From SURF-13 sp041695325 (GTDB lineage: Bacteria; Pseudomonadota; Gammaproteobacteria; SURF-13): DNA of 64,000 nt. Location of the stretch: contig JBGFRC010000027.1 of the NCBI GenBank assembly GCA_041695325.1, positions 8,979 to 72,978 on the forward strand, written 5' to 3'. Made by a program: the position numbers and the translations under genes. Numbering within the stretch: position 1 is the stretch's first letter; each line of letters starts with the position of its first letter. The notes beneath the pieces were generated by a model. It searched no databases. It had not been told where the DNA came from and worked only from the letters and a program-made list of their open reading frames with translations. Shown here piece after piece: positions 37,696-45,317 of the stretch.

Positions 37696-37999
37696 CGCAC
37701 CATGGCAGAAATCGAGACCTGCCCTTTGTCCTGGCCGGACGCGGTGTCGCGCCTCGAGCGACACGGCGTTCCACCTCGCCGTTGTAGCGCACGTCATGGC
37801 GTGCGCGCAGCGCAATGAAGCTCGCGCACAGCGCGGCGGAATGGAGCGCAGCAAACGCGATGACGGCGTGATTTTGGAGGGGCTTGGCTTTCAGCGCGGC
37901 GCTGGTAGGATGCCCCATGTCGTAGGCCAGCACAGGGGGATGGTGCCTGTGACAAAAATCGCTATTCGCGTTTAACCATAAAACGAAAGGAGGACTACC
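37696..37999. other. 304-bp gap; possible degenerate gene
   Basis: No supported gene. On the minus strand a frame reads LAYDMGHPTSAALKAKPLQN and on through IALRARHDVRYNGEVER, which looks protein-like but lacks a clear start, runs into antisense of the neighbouring gene, and was not recognised. Confidence 0.3.
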
Positions 38000-38284
38000 G
38001 TGGAAGTAACCAAGCAAAGACCGGCGCGCGGCATTCTGGTTGCGGGCGGGCTTATTGTGTACGTTGTCGGCGTGCTCAGCGGGGTTGGGGCGCACAGCTG
38101 GTACACGAAATCCTCATACGAGGATATTGGCGGCGGCATGTTGATGGAAAAGCGTGACAGCTCCAATGAGGATGAGCAAGAGGCCAAAGCGCGTCGGGAG
38201 CGCCAGCGCGAGCAGTTTCTCGAAGATAGTAAAAAAATCATTGACGGCATCTTTGGCGATTTAAAGGATGAAAACATAGAGTAG
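38000..38284 (+). CDS. Hypothetical single-span membrane protein
   Basis: 94 aa. One hydrophobic helix (GILVAGGLIVYVVGVLSGVG, ~11-30), then a strongly charged region (DEQEAKARRERQREQFLEDS) likely to form a coiled coil facing the other side. GTG start preceded by a strong Shine-Dalgarno (aaaggagg). No family recognised. It is the last plus-strand gene before the minus-strand transfer region. Confidence 0.65.
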   Translation: MEVTKQRPARGILVAGGLIVYVVGVLSGVGAHSWYTKSSYEDIGGGMLMEKRDSSNEDEQEAKARRERQREQFLEDSKKIIDGIFGDLKDENIE

Positions 38285-38475
38285 TGCCGACTCCTATGAA
38301 GCATCACATGGATTGGCTTTGCAAACAGGTCAAATGAACGCCCTGCTCGCCTCGTCGCGCGCCCGAAGACGCCGGGCTTCTGCGGAAGCTGGCGAAGGAG
38401 CGATCCGCGCTGGAGACTGACATGCGCCGCTCCTTCGCCGTCCCAAAAGCGGCGAACCAGAACTGGCGAGCCGCG

Positions 38476-39024
38476 CTATTCAGGCAACGGTTTTCCCTCC
38501 GGTATCTCCCATTGCCCTTGATCGTCTTGCACGCAGCCGTGCTTCTCGATCAATTCCTGCTGCCTTTTTTCCCACCCAGAAATTGTTATGTCGGTCCAGC
38601 ACGGCGCGCGGCGCTTCATTTTGGCGATAGCCTCCATGTCGCGCTTGCGCGACGCCTCGCGCTCCGCGCGCCACTGCCGGTCCAGCTCGTTCAAGCGGTC
38701 CAGCCTCGCTTGCTCTTCCCGCGATTGCGGCGGGTAAGGGTAAGGCCCCTGCGCCGCCGGCGGAGGTTCAGCCTGCGAGCGCGGCGGCCAGACGCCGGTG
38801 AAATACAGCGCCAGCCCCACGATGCCGATCACGCCCAGGATCACCAGCCAGGGCTTATCCTGCCACTTAACGCCAAGTGCCCACCACAGCGCGGCCACCA
38901 CGCGCCGGTTCGCCTCCGCTGGCGGGCGCACGTTCCGCCGCTCTTCTCGCGCCAGCTTGGCGCGCTCGCCCAAGGCCTGGCGCAAAATCTTTTCTTCCTC
39001 ACCGCTCAACCCAAAAAATTTCAT
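38476..39024 (-). CDS. Hypothetical membrane protein of the transfer region
   Basis: 182 aa. One central hydrophobic helix (PWLVILGVIGIVGLALYFTG), an N-terminal charged segment and a Pro-rich then coiled-coil-like C-terminal half (REEQARLDRLNELDRQWRAE). Good Shine-Dalgarno (ggaggg). Last gene of the minus-strand transfer cluster. Topology suggests a bitopic envelope protein; no family assigned. Confidence 0.65.
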   Translation of the reverse strand: MKFFGLSGEEEKILRQALGERAKLAREERRNVRPPAEANRRVVAALWWALGVKWQDKPWLVILGVIGIVGLALYFTGVWPPRSQAEPPPAAQGPYPYPPQSREEQARLDRLNELDRQWRAEREASRKRDMEAIAKMKRRAPCWTDITISGWEKRQQELIEKHGCVQDDQGQWEIPEGKPLPE

Positions 39025-39033
39025 AGTACCCTC

Positions 39034-39300
39034 CTATTTTTCAAAACTCTCATCCAGGAACTTTTTCATCGTCCCTGGCGGCACCCCCGCGCCGTGTTCA
39101 ACCGATTCGAGAAACACGGCGTGCAGATAGTACACGTCGTCCACCTCGCCGCAGCGTAGCGCGTCCTCCAGGTTCGTCACCAGCGCGCGCAAATCGTCGT
39201 GAAATCCAACCTCGCTCCCGCGCACCCACTTGACGTTGTTCCCGTGCAGCTCGCGCAGTTCACGCTCAAACGCCTGTTGCGCCTCGTCATTTTTTTTCAT
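39034..39300 (-). CDS. Hypothetical protein
   Basis: 88 aa, soluble and acidic (FHDDLRALVTNLEDALRCGE; DDVYYLHAVFLES). ATG 39300 has ggagagg upstream. Overlaps the preceding 66-aa gene by 14 bp, indicating coupled translation. Not recognised; an accessory protein of the element. Confidence 0.6.
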   Translation of the reverse strand: MKKNDEAQQAFERELRELHGNNVKWVRGSEVGFHDDLRALVTNLEDALRCGEVDDVYYLHAVFLESVEHGAGVPPGTMKKFLDESFEK

Positions 39301-39487
39301 CGGCCTCTCCATCACTTTTTTTAATTGCCGCCTCTTCCTGGCCGCCGGTATCGGGCAGTTCCGCCTCTGCCTCGTTTTTGCCGCGCTCCTCGATCTCGGC
39401 CACCAGCACCGCCGCCACTCTCGTGGCGAGCGCGTCCACGAACTCCGCCGCCGCTTTTTTTGTTTCATCACTGCATTTTTCGTTCAT
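39287..39487 (-). CDS. Hypothetical small acidic protein
   Basis: 66 aa, highly charged, with an N-terminal helical part (AAAEFVDALATRVAAVLVAE) and a disordered acidic tail. ATG 39487 preceded by aggaga. Overlaps the next gene. No family recognised. The 99 bp upstream of it (39488-39586) show no feature. Confidence 0.55.
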   Translation of the reverse strand: MNEKCSDETKKAAAEFVDALATRVAAVLVAEIEERGKNEAEAELPDTGGQEEAAIKKSDGEADEKK

Positions 39488-39586
39488 CGTCTTCTCCTAT
39501 TTTTTGCCAGTTGTTGAACCCGCACCACCCCCGCGCAACGACGGCAGGCGCGCGACGCCTACCGCCGCCGCGCCGCTTACCAGCCC

Positions 39587-40408
39587 CTACGTGATGTGCG
39601 GAATGTGATACATCATGACCATGATCAGCACGCTCAACGCCGCCACCACCATGGAGGCGGCGAAGTCAGCCCGGGCGCTCGCCAGGATTCCGTCCGCCGC
39701 GTACTCTCGGCGCACCAGATCGGTGATCAGCGTGATCGCCGGCGCGGCCAGGCCCACCATCAGCACCGCCACGATTTTGTACAAGGCCGCCACGATGAAA
39801 AACCTCAGCCAGCTCCAAAACAGAAACGCCAATTTATCGAAAATCAACCAGGGGATAAAAATCGGCCCGACGCCAATCGCGACGCCGATTAAAACCTCGC
39901 CCAGGGCGTACATCACGACGTAAATCAGCGCCGCGAGACTAATAACACCGAGAGTGACCAATTTAACCAGGTACGCCGGCGCGTGGCTGATCACCCACCC
40001 GGGCGATTCCCACCACGCTACGCTTTTAGGGATCGCAAAACTCTCCAGCACCGCGCGGCCAGCCTCGATCAGCTGGCTGTGGCCGGCGAACACCGAAGCG
40101 CCGGTCAGGCCGGAAAACCGGCCAACCACAAAATCAAAGCCGCCCAGGAACCACTCCAAAAAAAACATCTGATACTGACCGAGCATGAGCCACACAAAAC
40201 TGAGCAGCATCACCAGGTCCACCAGCTCGCCTATCGTGTCGGCCAGGCTCTCGTCGTTGAGCGCCGCTTTTATCCCGTGCCAGGCCACTACGATCGCGCC
40301 CAGCGCCGCGAACACCTGATACGCGTTGGGCAGGATCAGTTCCGCGTAGCTAAGCCCCGCTCCGCGCAACGTGGCTATTGCTTGATTAACCAGCTGCGCG
40401 ATGTCCAC
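39587..40408 (-). CDS. TrbL/VirB6-like conjugal transfer membrane protein
   Basis: 273 aa with five to six membrane helices (VFAALGAIVVAWHGI, LVDLVMLLSFVWLML, LVTLGVISLAALIYVVMYAL, VLIGVAIGVGPIFIPWLIF, a long C-terminal one). The central GEVLIGVAIGVGPIFIPWLI region matches the TrbL/VirB6 core motif. Such proteins form part of the inner-membrane translocation channel. GTG start 2 bp after the trbJ-like stop. Together these are the only recognisable mating-channel parts in the element. Confidence 0.75.
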   Translation of the reverse strand: MDIAQLVNQAIATLRGAGLSYAELILPNAYQVFAALGAIVVAWHGIKAALNDESLADTIGELVDLVMLLSFVWLMLGQYQMFFLEWFLGGFDFVVGRFSGLTGASVFAGHSQLIEAGRAVLESFAIPKSVAWWESPGWVISHAPAYLVKLVTLGVISLAALIYVVMYALGEVLIGVAIGVGPIFIPWLIFDKLAFLFWSWLRFFIVAALYKIVAVLMVGLAAPAITLITDLVRREYAADGILASARADFAASMVVAALSVLIMVMMYHIPHIT

Positions 40409-40410
40409 CG

Positions 40411-41181
40411 TTACCTCGCCCCCGGAATGGTGCTGTCGCGCACGGTTTTCCCCGCCTCGATCGTGCGCCGCTCGCGCTCGCTCGTGGCCCGGTCTGCCTC
40501 GCGGATGCGCTCGCGCAGCTCCTCTACCTCGTCGCGGTAGCGCCGCTCGCGGTCGCGCTCGTGCGTCTCGATCATCCCCTGCGCCGCCAGCTGCTGTGCC
40601 AGCATGGCGTTCTGGCCGGCCAGCACGTCCATGTACTGGTTCATCGTTTGCATGCTCTGGTGGACACCAGAGCTTTTGACGATCTGCTCCTGGAGCCGGC
40701 CCATGCGTTGATAGTTGGCGTCGATCTGTTGCAGCATGGCCGCATCGGTGGCGAACGCCGCGTCGTTCAACGTTTTTTCCCGCGCCGCGTATTCCCTCCA
40801 GGTCATGTTCCGGCTGTCGGCCACCAGGGCGTGATCAGTGAACCGCCTATGAGCCGTATTCAGACTGCCGTATAGATTTTCCAGGGCGGATTTGTACGTC
40901 AGGAACGTGTTGAGATCAGCCTGCGTCTGCCTGATATTGGGCAGAATCTCACCCTGCCCGAGGCTTTCCAGCTGTCTTAACTGCGTTAGGTACTGCTGCG
41001 CCTGCAGGATGTAAGAGTCCACCTGGTGCATCTCGCTCAGCGTGGCCTTGGCCGCGGCCACTATATTCTCTCTGTGATTGCTCGGGTCGTAGACGATGCT
41101 GCCCAGTCCGCCCCTGCCGCCAGCCTCGACGGCCAGCGGAAAAACAATGAAACTTAGTAAAACCACAAAAATATTTGTCAT
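40411..41181 (-). CDS. TrbJ/VirB5-like conjugal transfer protein
   Basis: 256 aa. A signal peptide (IFVVLLSFIVFPLAVEAGG) is followed by a mostly alpha-helical, Gln/Arg-rich exported domain (NIVAAAKATLSEMHQVDSYI; QAQQYLTQLRQLESLGQGE). This pattern, plus adjacency to a TrbL-like gene, matches P-type TrbJ. Good Shine-Dalgarno (caggag). VirB5-type proteins sit at the pilus tip or mediate contact. Confidence 0.75.
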   Translation of the reverse strand: MTNIFVVLLSFIVFPLAVEAGGRGGLGSIVYDPSNHRENIVAAAKATLSEMHQVDSYILQAQQYLTQLRQLESLGQGEILPNIRQTQADLNTFLTYKSALENLYGSLNTAHRRFTDHALVADSRNMTWREYAAREKTLNDAAFATDAAMLQQIDANYQRMGRLQEQIVKSSGVHQSMQTMNQYMDVLAGQNAMLAQQLAAQGMIETHERDRERRYRDEVEELRERIREADRATSERERRTIEAGKTVRDSTIPGAR

Positions 41182-41193
41182 TTGAAGCTCCTG

Positions 41194-41487
41194 TCACAAT
41201 TTATTTGGTGAAACCCAGCATTTCCAACAATAAAAATTGTTAACCCCCGGCGCGTCCGCGACCAGCGTCACAAACGCCCGCGCCGTGCTCGGGTCCAACC
41301 CCTCCGCCGCGCAGCACGCGCGAAATGAAAACGGCCGGAGCGCCTCGTCGCGCGCCCAGTCCAACACCGCGCGCACCTCATCGGCCCGCGGCGGGTAGAG
41401 ATCGAGCCGCTCCAGCTGCCGCTCAAAAAAACTCTTGTGCGCCTCGATCACCCGCGCGGCGTCGAGCGAAACTATCTCGGCGGCCAT
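41194..41487 (-). CDS. Hypothetical protein with C-terminal aromatic/Cys motif
   Basis: 97 aa from ATG 41487 (MAAEIVSLDAARVIEAHKS). It ends NNFYCWKCWVSPNKL, and has another CC pair mid-protein. ATGA overlap with the preceding exported protein gene. No family recognised; position suggests a transfer accessory function. Confidence 0.55.
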   Translation of the reverse strand: MAAEIVSLDAARVIEAHKSFFERQLERLDLYPPRADEVRAVLDWARDEALRPFSFRACCAAEGLDPSTARAFVTLVADAPGVNNFYCWKCWVSPNKL

Positions 41488-41759
41488 CAGCGTCGCGCCT
41501 CGTGGCACGCGGGCAGCCTCATCGCCAGCCTGACCTCCGCGCGTTCCAGCGTGTCCTGGCCGCCGCTTTCATTGCGCCACGCCGCCTCGTACTCCTGGAT
41601 GATGTCCTCCAGGGCCGCCTCCCGCTCGCGCTCGCACTCGCCTACAGACATGTGCGCCCAGCGCGAGCGATTGCACTCGTCCAGCGTTGGGCAAGCCACG
41701 GCCGCCACCGCCGCCGGGAACATCAACGCCGCCACCACCAACACTCTAAATTTTTTCAT
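41487..41759 (-). CDS. Small exported hypothetical protein
   Basis: 90 aa. Signal peptide KKFRVLVVAALMFPAAVAAV before a cysteine (ACPTLDECNRSRW), followed by a charged helical domain with three to four cysteines. The residues before Cys do not form a convincing lipobox. ATG 41759 chosen because it starts the signal peptide; it lies within the preceding gene's end. Confidence 0.6.
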   Translation of the reverse strand: MKKFRVLVVAALMFPAAVAAVACPTLDECNRSRWAHMSVGECEREREAALEDIIQEYEAAWRNESGGQDTLERAEVRLAMRLPACHEARR

Positions 41760-42003
41760 GTTCGCTACCCTCCATTTTCGTGAACCACAACCAACCCAAT
41801 CCGTCAATTTCCTGCCCGTCCTCCACGTCCGCGCCCGCGCCGCTGCACCGCGCCGCGCTCACAGCCTCCGCCGCCACGCCCGCGCCCATCAGCGCCAGGT
41901 AGGTGGCGGGGGTGCCCACCACCAACAGCACGCCCACGAACAGCGCCAGGGCGCGCCAACTCAACACCGGTTTTTGCTTCTGCTTCTTCTTTCCTTTCTT
42001 CAT
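41746..42003 (-). CDS. Small membrane protein downstream of the relaxase
   Basis: 85 aa. Lysine-rich start (KKGKKKQKQKP), one helix (ALALFVGVLLVVGTPATYLAL), then an acidic tail. Overlaps the next gene by 14 bp. Starts 20 bp after the relaxase stop, with gagaga upstream. Not recognised. Confidence 0.6.
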   Translation of the reverse strand: MKKGKKKQKQKPVLSWRALALFVGVLLVVGTPATYLALMGAGVAAEAVSAARCSGAGADVEDGQEIDGLGWLWFTKMEGSEHEKI

Positions 42004-42023
42004 TTCACTCTCTCCTTAAAAAA

Positions 42024-44579
42024 TTAAATGCCGCGCTCATGCTCCTGTTGTTTGTCCTGGCCGCGCGAAGCCGCCACGCGCCAGTCCAGCGTGCTTTCCG
42101 CCTGCCTGGACTGGCTCATCGCCATCACCACCTCCCGCAGATCGCCAAGCTGCGGATTGCTGATTTCTTTGCCCACCTCCCGCGCCGTCTGCTGCACCGC
42201 GCTGGCCGTGGTGACAAACTCCGTCGCCTCCCGCCCGCGCGAAGCCGCCACGTAGCCGTACTCGCGCGTCATGTCCCCTGACAGATAGACGATGGGCCGC
42301 TCAACGGTCATTCCCTGGCTCCGGTCAACCGTTATGGCGTAGCCGTGGCGCAGGTCGTGCCTGGCCGGGTCAATCAACACCTCGCGCCCGTCACGGTCGA
42401 GTTTTACGGTCACGCCGCGCTCCTCGACGCGCAGCACGCTGCCCAATTCACCGCGCCTCAGATCGTTGCGGTAATCGTTGCGCCCCGCGTGCAGCACTCG
42501 ATCTCCCGCCGCGAATTCCGTCCGCACTCTCTCCGTGCGAACCTCTCCAGTCGATCGGTCAATGCCGCGCTCCCTCACGGCCTCATACTCGCGCCCGCCG
42601 GCCAATTCCCCACGCGCCTGGTATCGCGCGCGGATAACCGCATTGACGTCCTCGACGCGCTTGTTCGTGAGCGCCAGCGCCAGGACCTGCCCCTTGCCCA
42701 CCTGGTCGGCGGCGCGGACGTATTTATCCGCTATCTCGCGGCACGCGGCGCGATGCGTCCGCGCCACCGACACCTGGCCGCGATCGATGTAGCCGAGCAT
42801 GGCCCTGGCCGCCTCTCCACGGCTGATCTGGCGCACCGCCTCGCGCTCGCCGGCGTCGCGCTGGCGGTGAATTTCGGAGAGCCTGGCGCACGCGGCCTCG
42901 CCAGCCACGTGGCGAAAAGGACTGCCCGCGCCCACGGCCTGCAGCTGTTTATGATCGCCCGCCCAAACGACTTTCGCGCCGCGCTCGTCCGCGAGCGATT
43001 TGAGTTGGTGCCAGCGCCGCGCATCCACGCGCCCGGCCTCGTCCACCAACACCACCGTCCGCGCGCTCAGCTGGTCGGCACCGCGCTTGAGATCGCCGGC
43101 GAGCTTGTCAATCGTGCTGCACTGCACGCCGAGATCGCGCTGAAGGTCGGCCGCTTTTTTGCCGTCCGTGGCTGTTCCGATAACTCGATAACCTCCCTCT
43201 TCATAGGCAAGTTTCAGCGCAGCGAGCGCCGTGGTTTTGCCCGTGCCGGCGTCGCCGATCAGGACTACATCGCGCCCTGGCCTAGTGGCGAGGGTGACAA
43301 CAGCCGCCCGTTGCTCAGGCGTCAGCGAGTAACTCCTGGCGCGCTCGAATTTCGCCACGGCCGCCGCCACCGCCTGGGCGCTGAGAATATGCGCGCGCTC
43401 GCCCGCGCCGGCGCGCGTCATCTCGATAATGGCGCGCTCTTTTTCGAGCAGCTCCCGCGTGGTGTAGCGCGACTCGCCACGGTCGTTGACCAGGCTGACC
43501 GCCTGGCCCATCGCCTGCTCGCGCAGATACTCGCCCGCCGCTCGCCCCTGGCCGGTGCCAGCGACACCGACGAGCGCGGCGAACTCAACTTCTTTTCCTT
43601 TCAACACCGCCTCGTACTCCGTCGCCCCCCGCAACACCTCGGGGGCGCTGATTTTCTCGCGCGCCGCCCCCACCGCTTCCCCTGGAATCGCCTCCCGCGC
43701 GCGGAATACCGCGCCACACTCTTTAACCCAGCCACCGCGCAACTCGTCTGGCGTCGCCTCGTAGTTTTTCTTGGCGCGGGTCGCCAAATTCGCGGCCTCG
43801 GCGGCCCTGGCCCCGCTCGTCCCGCGGGCCGCCATCTCGGCCTCGATGCGCGCCCGCCCTTTGCTCAAACGCGCCTCTACCGCCCGCGGCACCGAGCAAA
43901 TCCTGAAACTCTCCCCGTCGCGCTCCGTGCGCCAGCCGAGCTGCCGGATGCGCTCCTCGAGGTGGAGGCGGTACACCACGCCCAGGACTTTTTGGTACTC
44001 GTAAAACTGCCTACCGTCTATGGTGCCGCCGGTGCCGTCGGCGCGCTGGCAGACGTTCAGTATTGTTGCGTGCGTGTGAATTTGGGGATCGAGATCACGG
44101 CTCGTGCCGTGCCTCCACGTAGCCGCCACCACGCCCACCTTTTCCGCGTCCATGCCGTCCCGCCCGCGCCGCGTCCAGACGAAGCGCTCCTCCATTTCGT
44201 CGAGCGTTTTTTTTACCGCGAGATCATGCGCGCCCTCGATCATTTTCTGGACATCTTCCTCGCCGATGGCCCAGACAACGCTCACCGATTTCGGAGCGCT
44301 GAACGTGCAGTCGTACAGCGCGGTTCGGGTTTCATTCCCCGCGTTTTGCGCCAGCGCTTCGCCGGTGCGCGGCGCGAAACCCAGGCACGCCGAACGAAAG
44401 TCCGCCTCGCGTACCTGGCCGCTCAACCCAAGCGCCTCCGCGCCTTTTCCGTGCCAATAGCCCTCGCCGCGAGAGTAATAGTCCTCCTTCCGCAGCCCGT
44501 CGAATAGGTGAGCGTCCTCTTTAAGATGCGTGTAATAACTCACCGCCGCTCCCGCTTTGCGCGCGCTGACGCTCATCAT
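42024..44579 (-). CDS. MobF-type (TrwC/TraI) conjugative relaxase-helicase
   Basis: 851 aa. Nicks oriT and unwinds the transferred strand. The N-terminal relaxase domain carries the catalytic tyrosine pair (VSYYTH, ~14-15) and the metal-binding histidines (DPQIHTHATILN with upstream RHGTSRD). The C-terminal half is an SF1 helicase with Walker A GDAGTGKTT, VDEAGRVD, WAGDHKQLQAVG and RSQGMTVERPIVYLS. It is shorter than R388 TrwC (966 aa). Start ATG 44579 overlaps the accessory gene stop. It defines the element as MobF-class mobilizable. Confidence 0.93.
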   Translation of the reverse strand: MMSVSARKAGAAVSYYTHLKEDAHLFDGLRKEDYYSRGEGYWHGKGAEALGLSGQVREADFRSACLGFAPRTGEALAQNAGNETRTALYDCTFSAPKSVSVVWAIGEEDVQKMIEGAHDLAVKKTLDEMEERFVWTRRGRDGMDAEKVGVVAATWRHGTSRDLDPQIHTHATILNVCQRADGTGGTIDGRQFYEYQKVLGVVYRLHLEERIRQLGWRTERDGESFRICSVPRAVEARLSKGRARIEAEMAARGTSGARAAEAANLATRAKKNYEATPDELRGGWVKECGAVFRAREAIPGEAVGAAREKISAPEVLRGATEYEAVLKGKEVEFAALVGVAGTGQGRAAGEYLREQAMGQAVSLVNDRGESRYTTRELLEKERAIIEMTRAGAGERAHILSAQAVAAAVAKFERARSYSLTPEQRAAVVTLATRPGRDVVLIGDAGTGKTTALAALKLAYEEGGYRVIGTATDGKKAADLQRDLGVQCSTIDKLAGDLKRGADQLSARTVVLVDEAGRVDARRWHQLKSLADERGAKVVWAGDHKQLQAVGAGSPFRHVAGEAACARLSEIHRQRDAGEREAVRQISRGEAARAMLGYIDRGQVSVARTHRAACREIADKYVRAADQVGKGQVLALALTNKRVEDVNAVIRARYQARGELAGGREYEAVRERGIDRSTGEVRTERVRTEFAAGDRVLHAGRNDYRNDLRRGELGSVLRVEERGVTVKLDRDGREVLIDPARHDLRHGYAITVDRSQGMTVERPIVYLSGDMTREYGYVAASRGREATEFVTTASAVQQTAREVGKEISNPQLGDLREVVMAMSQSRQAESTLDWRVAASRGQDKQQEHERGI

Positions 44580-44944
44580 TTGCCACCTCCGCGCAGTTGC
44601 TCCAGGGCGTTTTTTAGCGGCTGTTTCCTGTCCATCGCGGCCGCAGGCAACAGAGAATGTTCAATCACCGCCGCGAGCGCCGCGGAAACTTTTGAGTCCC
44701 CGCCGCTCTTTAAAAGCTGCTGGATTTCGCCGCGCACTCCCGCGCCCGCGCGTTCGGCGAGCGCGTTCATTCGCGCGGAGAGAGTTTCGGTCACCCGCAA
44801 AATTTGAGCGTCGAAGTGTGCAACCAGGGAGGCGTGGCGCACGCAATACGCGAGGCGCTCCGAGCGAGACTGCCCAGGGAAACTATCCAACGCCCGCAGC
44901 GTTTCGGCGTCAACGCGCGCGGTGATGTGCGTGCTTTTTCTCAT
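44576..44944 (-). CDS. TrwA-like relaxosome accessory protein
   Basis: 122 aa. The N-terminus THITARVDAETLRALDSFPG resembles a ribbon-helix-helix DNA-binding fold; the C-terminal part is a helical multimerisation-type region (SKVSAALAAVIEHSLLPAAA). Size and position directly before a TrwC-like relaxase match TrwA of R388, which binds oriT and represses the transfer operon. ATGA overlaps on both sides. Likely binds the TGTAACACA repeats at 45201-45300 (inference). Confidence 0.68.
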   Translation of the reverse strand: MRKSTHITARVDAETLRALDSFPGQSRSERLAYCVRHASLVAHFDAQILRVTETLSARMNALAERAGAGVRGEIQQLLKSGGDSKVSAALAAVIEHSLLPAAAMDRKQPLKNALEQLRGGGK

Positions 44945-45168
44945 TCGTCCTCCGCCTCTTTTTTATTCCCGGATGCGCTCCTGAATCTCTCCGCCAGCCT
45001 TCTAAATTCCGCGTCCAGCACTTCCGCGCCCAGATCAAAATCGAGCAGCCCTGCCCGGTCGGCTGCGCGAGAAATCGCCGCTTTTCTCGCCTCTCGTTCC
45101 GCCCGCTCGGCGCTCAACAATTCCGCCTCGAGCGCCTTAATTTTTTCTCTGATTTTTTCGGTTTTCAC
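44941..45168 (-). CDS. Small TraD-like coiled-coil protein
   Basis: 75 aa. A charged helix (REKIKALEAELLSAERAERE) is followed by ISRAADRAGLLDFDLGAEVL, resembling the small conjugal TraD family of P/Ti plasmids. GTG 45168 was chosen because an excellent Shine-Dalgarno (agaggagga) stands 6 bp upstream; frames reaching further upstream lack one. Overlaps the accessory gene by 4 bp. First gene of the relaxase operon. Confidence 0.6.
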   Translation of the reverse strand: MKTEKIREKIKALEAELLSAERAEREARKAAISRAADRAGLLDFDLGAEVLDAEFRRLAERFRSASGNKKEAEDE

Positions 45169-45317
45169 TTTAGTTCCTCCTCTGGTTCCCATCAAAAATT
45201 TGTGTTACAACTGCTTCAATTTTCCTCAAAATTTGTAACACAGTTAAACGTTACTAAAATCAACGGCGTAGCGCAAAATCAGCGCCGCCGTGTAACACAA
45301 ATGTGTTCAGCCGTAAC
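45169..45317. promoter_or_regulatory. Repeat-rich intergenic region, candidate oriT and operator
   Basis: Between the coupling-protein stop and the relaxase operon. Three copies of a 9-bp motif: tgtgttaca at 45201-45209, and its inverse tgtaacaca at 45234-45242 and 45291-45299, with another tgtgtt just beyond. The stretch is AT-rich in a GC-rich neighbourhood. The location upstream of the accessory and relaxase genes is where oriT and the autoregulatory operator lie in R388-type systems. No nic site could be assigned. Confidence 0.5.

Noticed and set aside
37547..37975. 142-codon plus-strand frame after the EEP gene
   Set aside because: Overlaps the end of the EEP gene in another frame and has no recognisable domain or ribosome-binding site.
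42345..44507. 720-codon open frame on the plus strand
   Set aside because: It is antisense to the relaxase gene; its product is a His/Arg/Ala-rich composition typical of GC-rich shadows with no domain.
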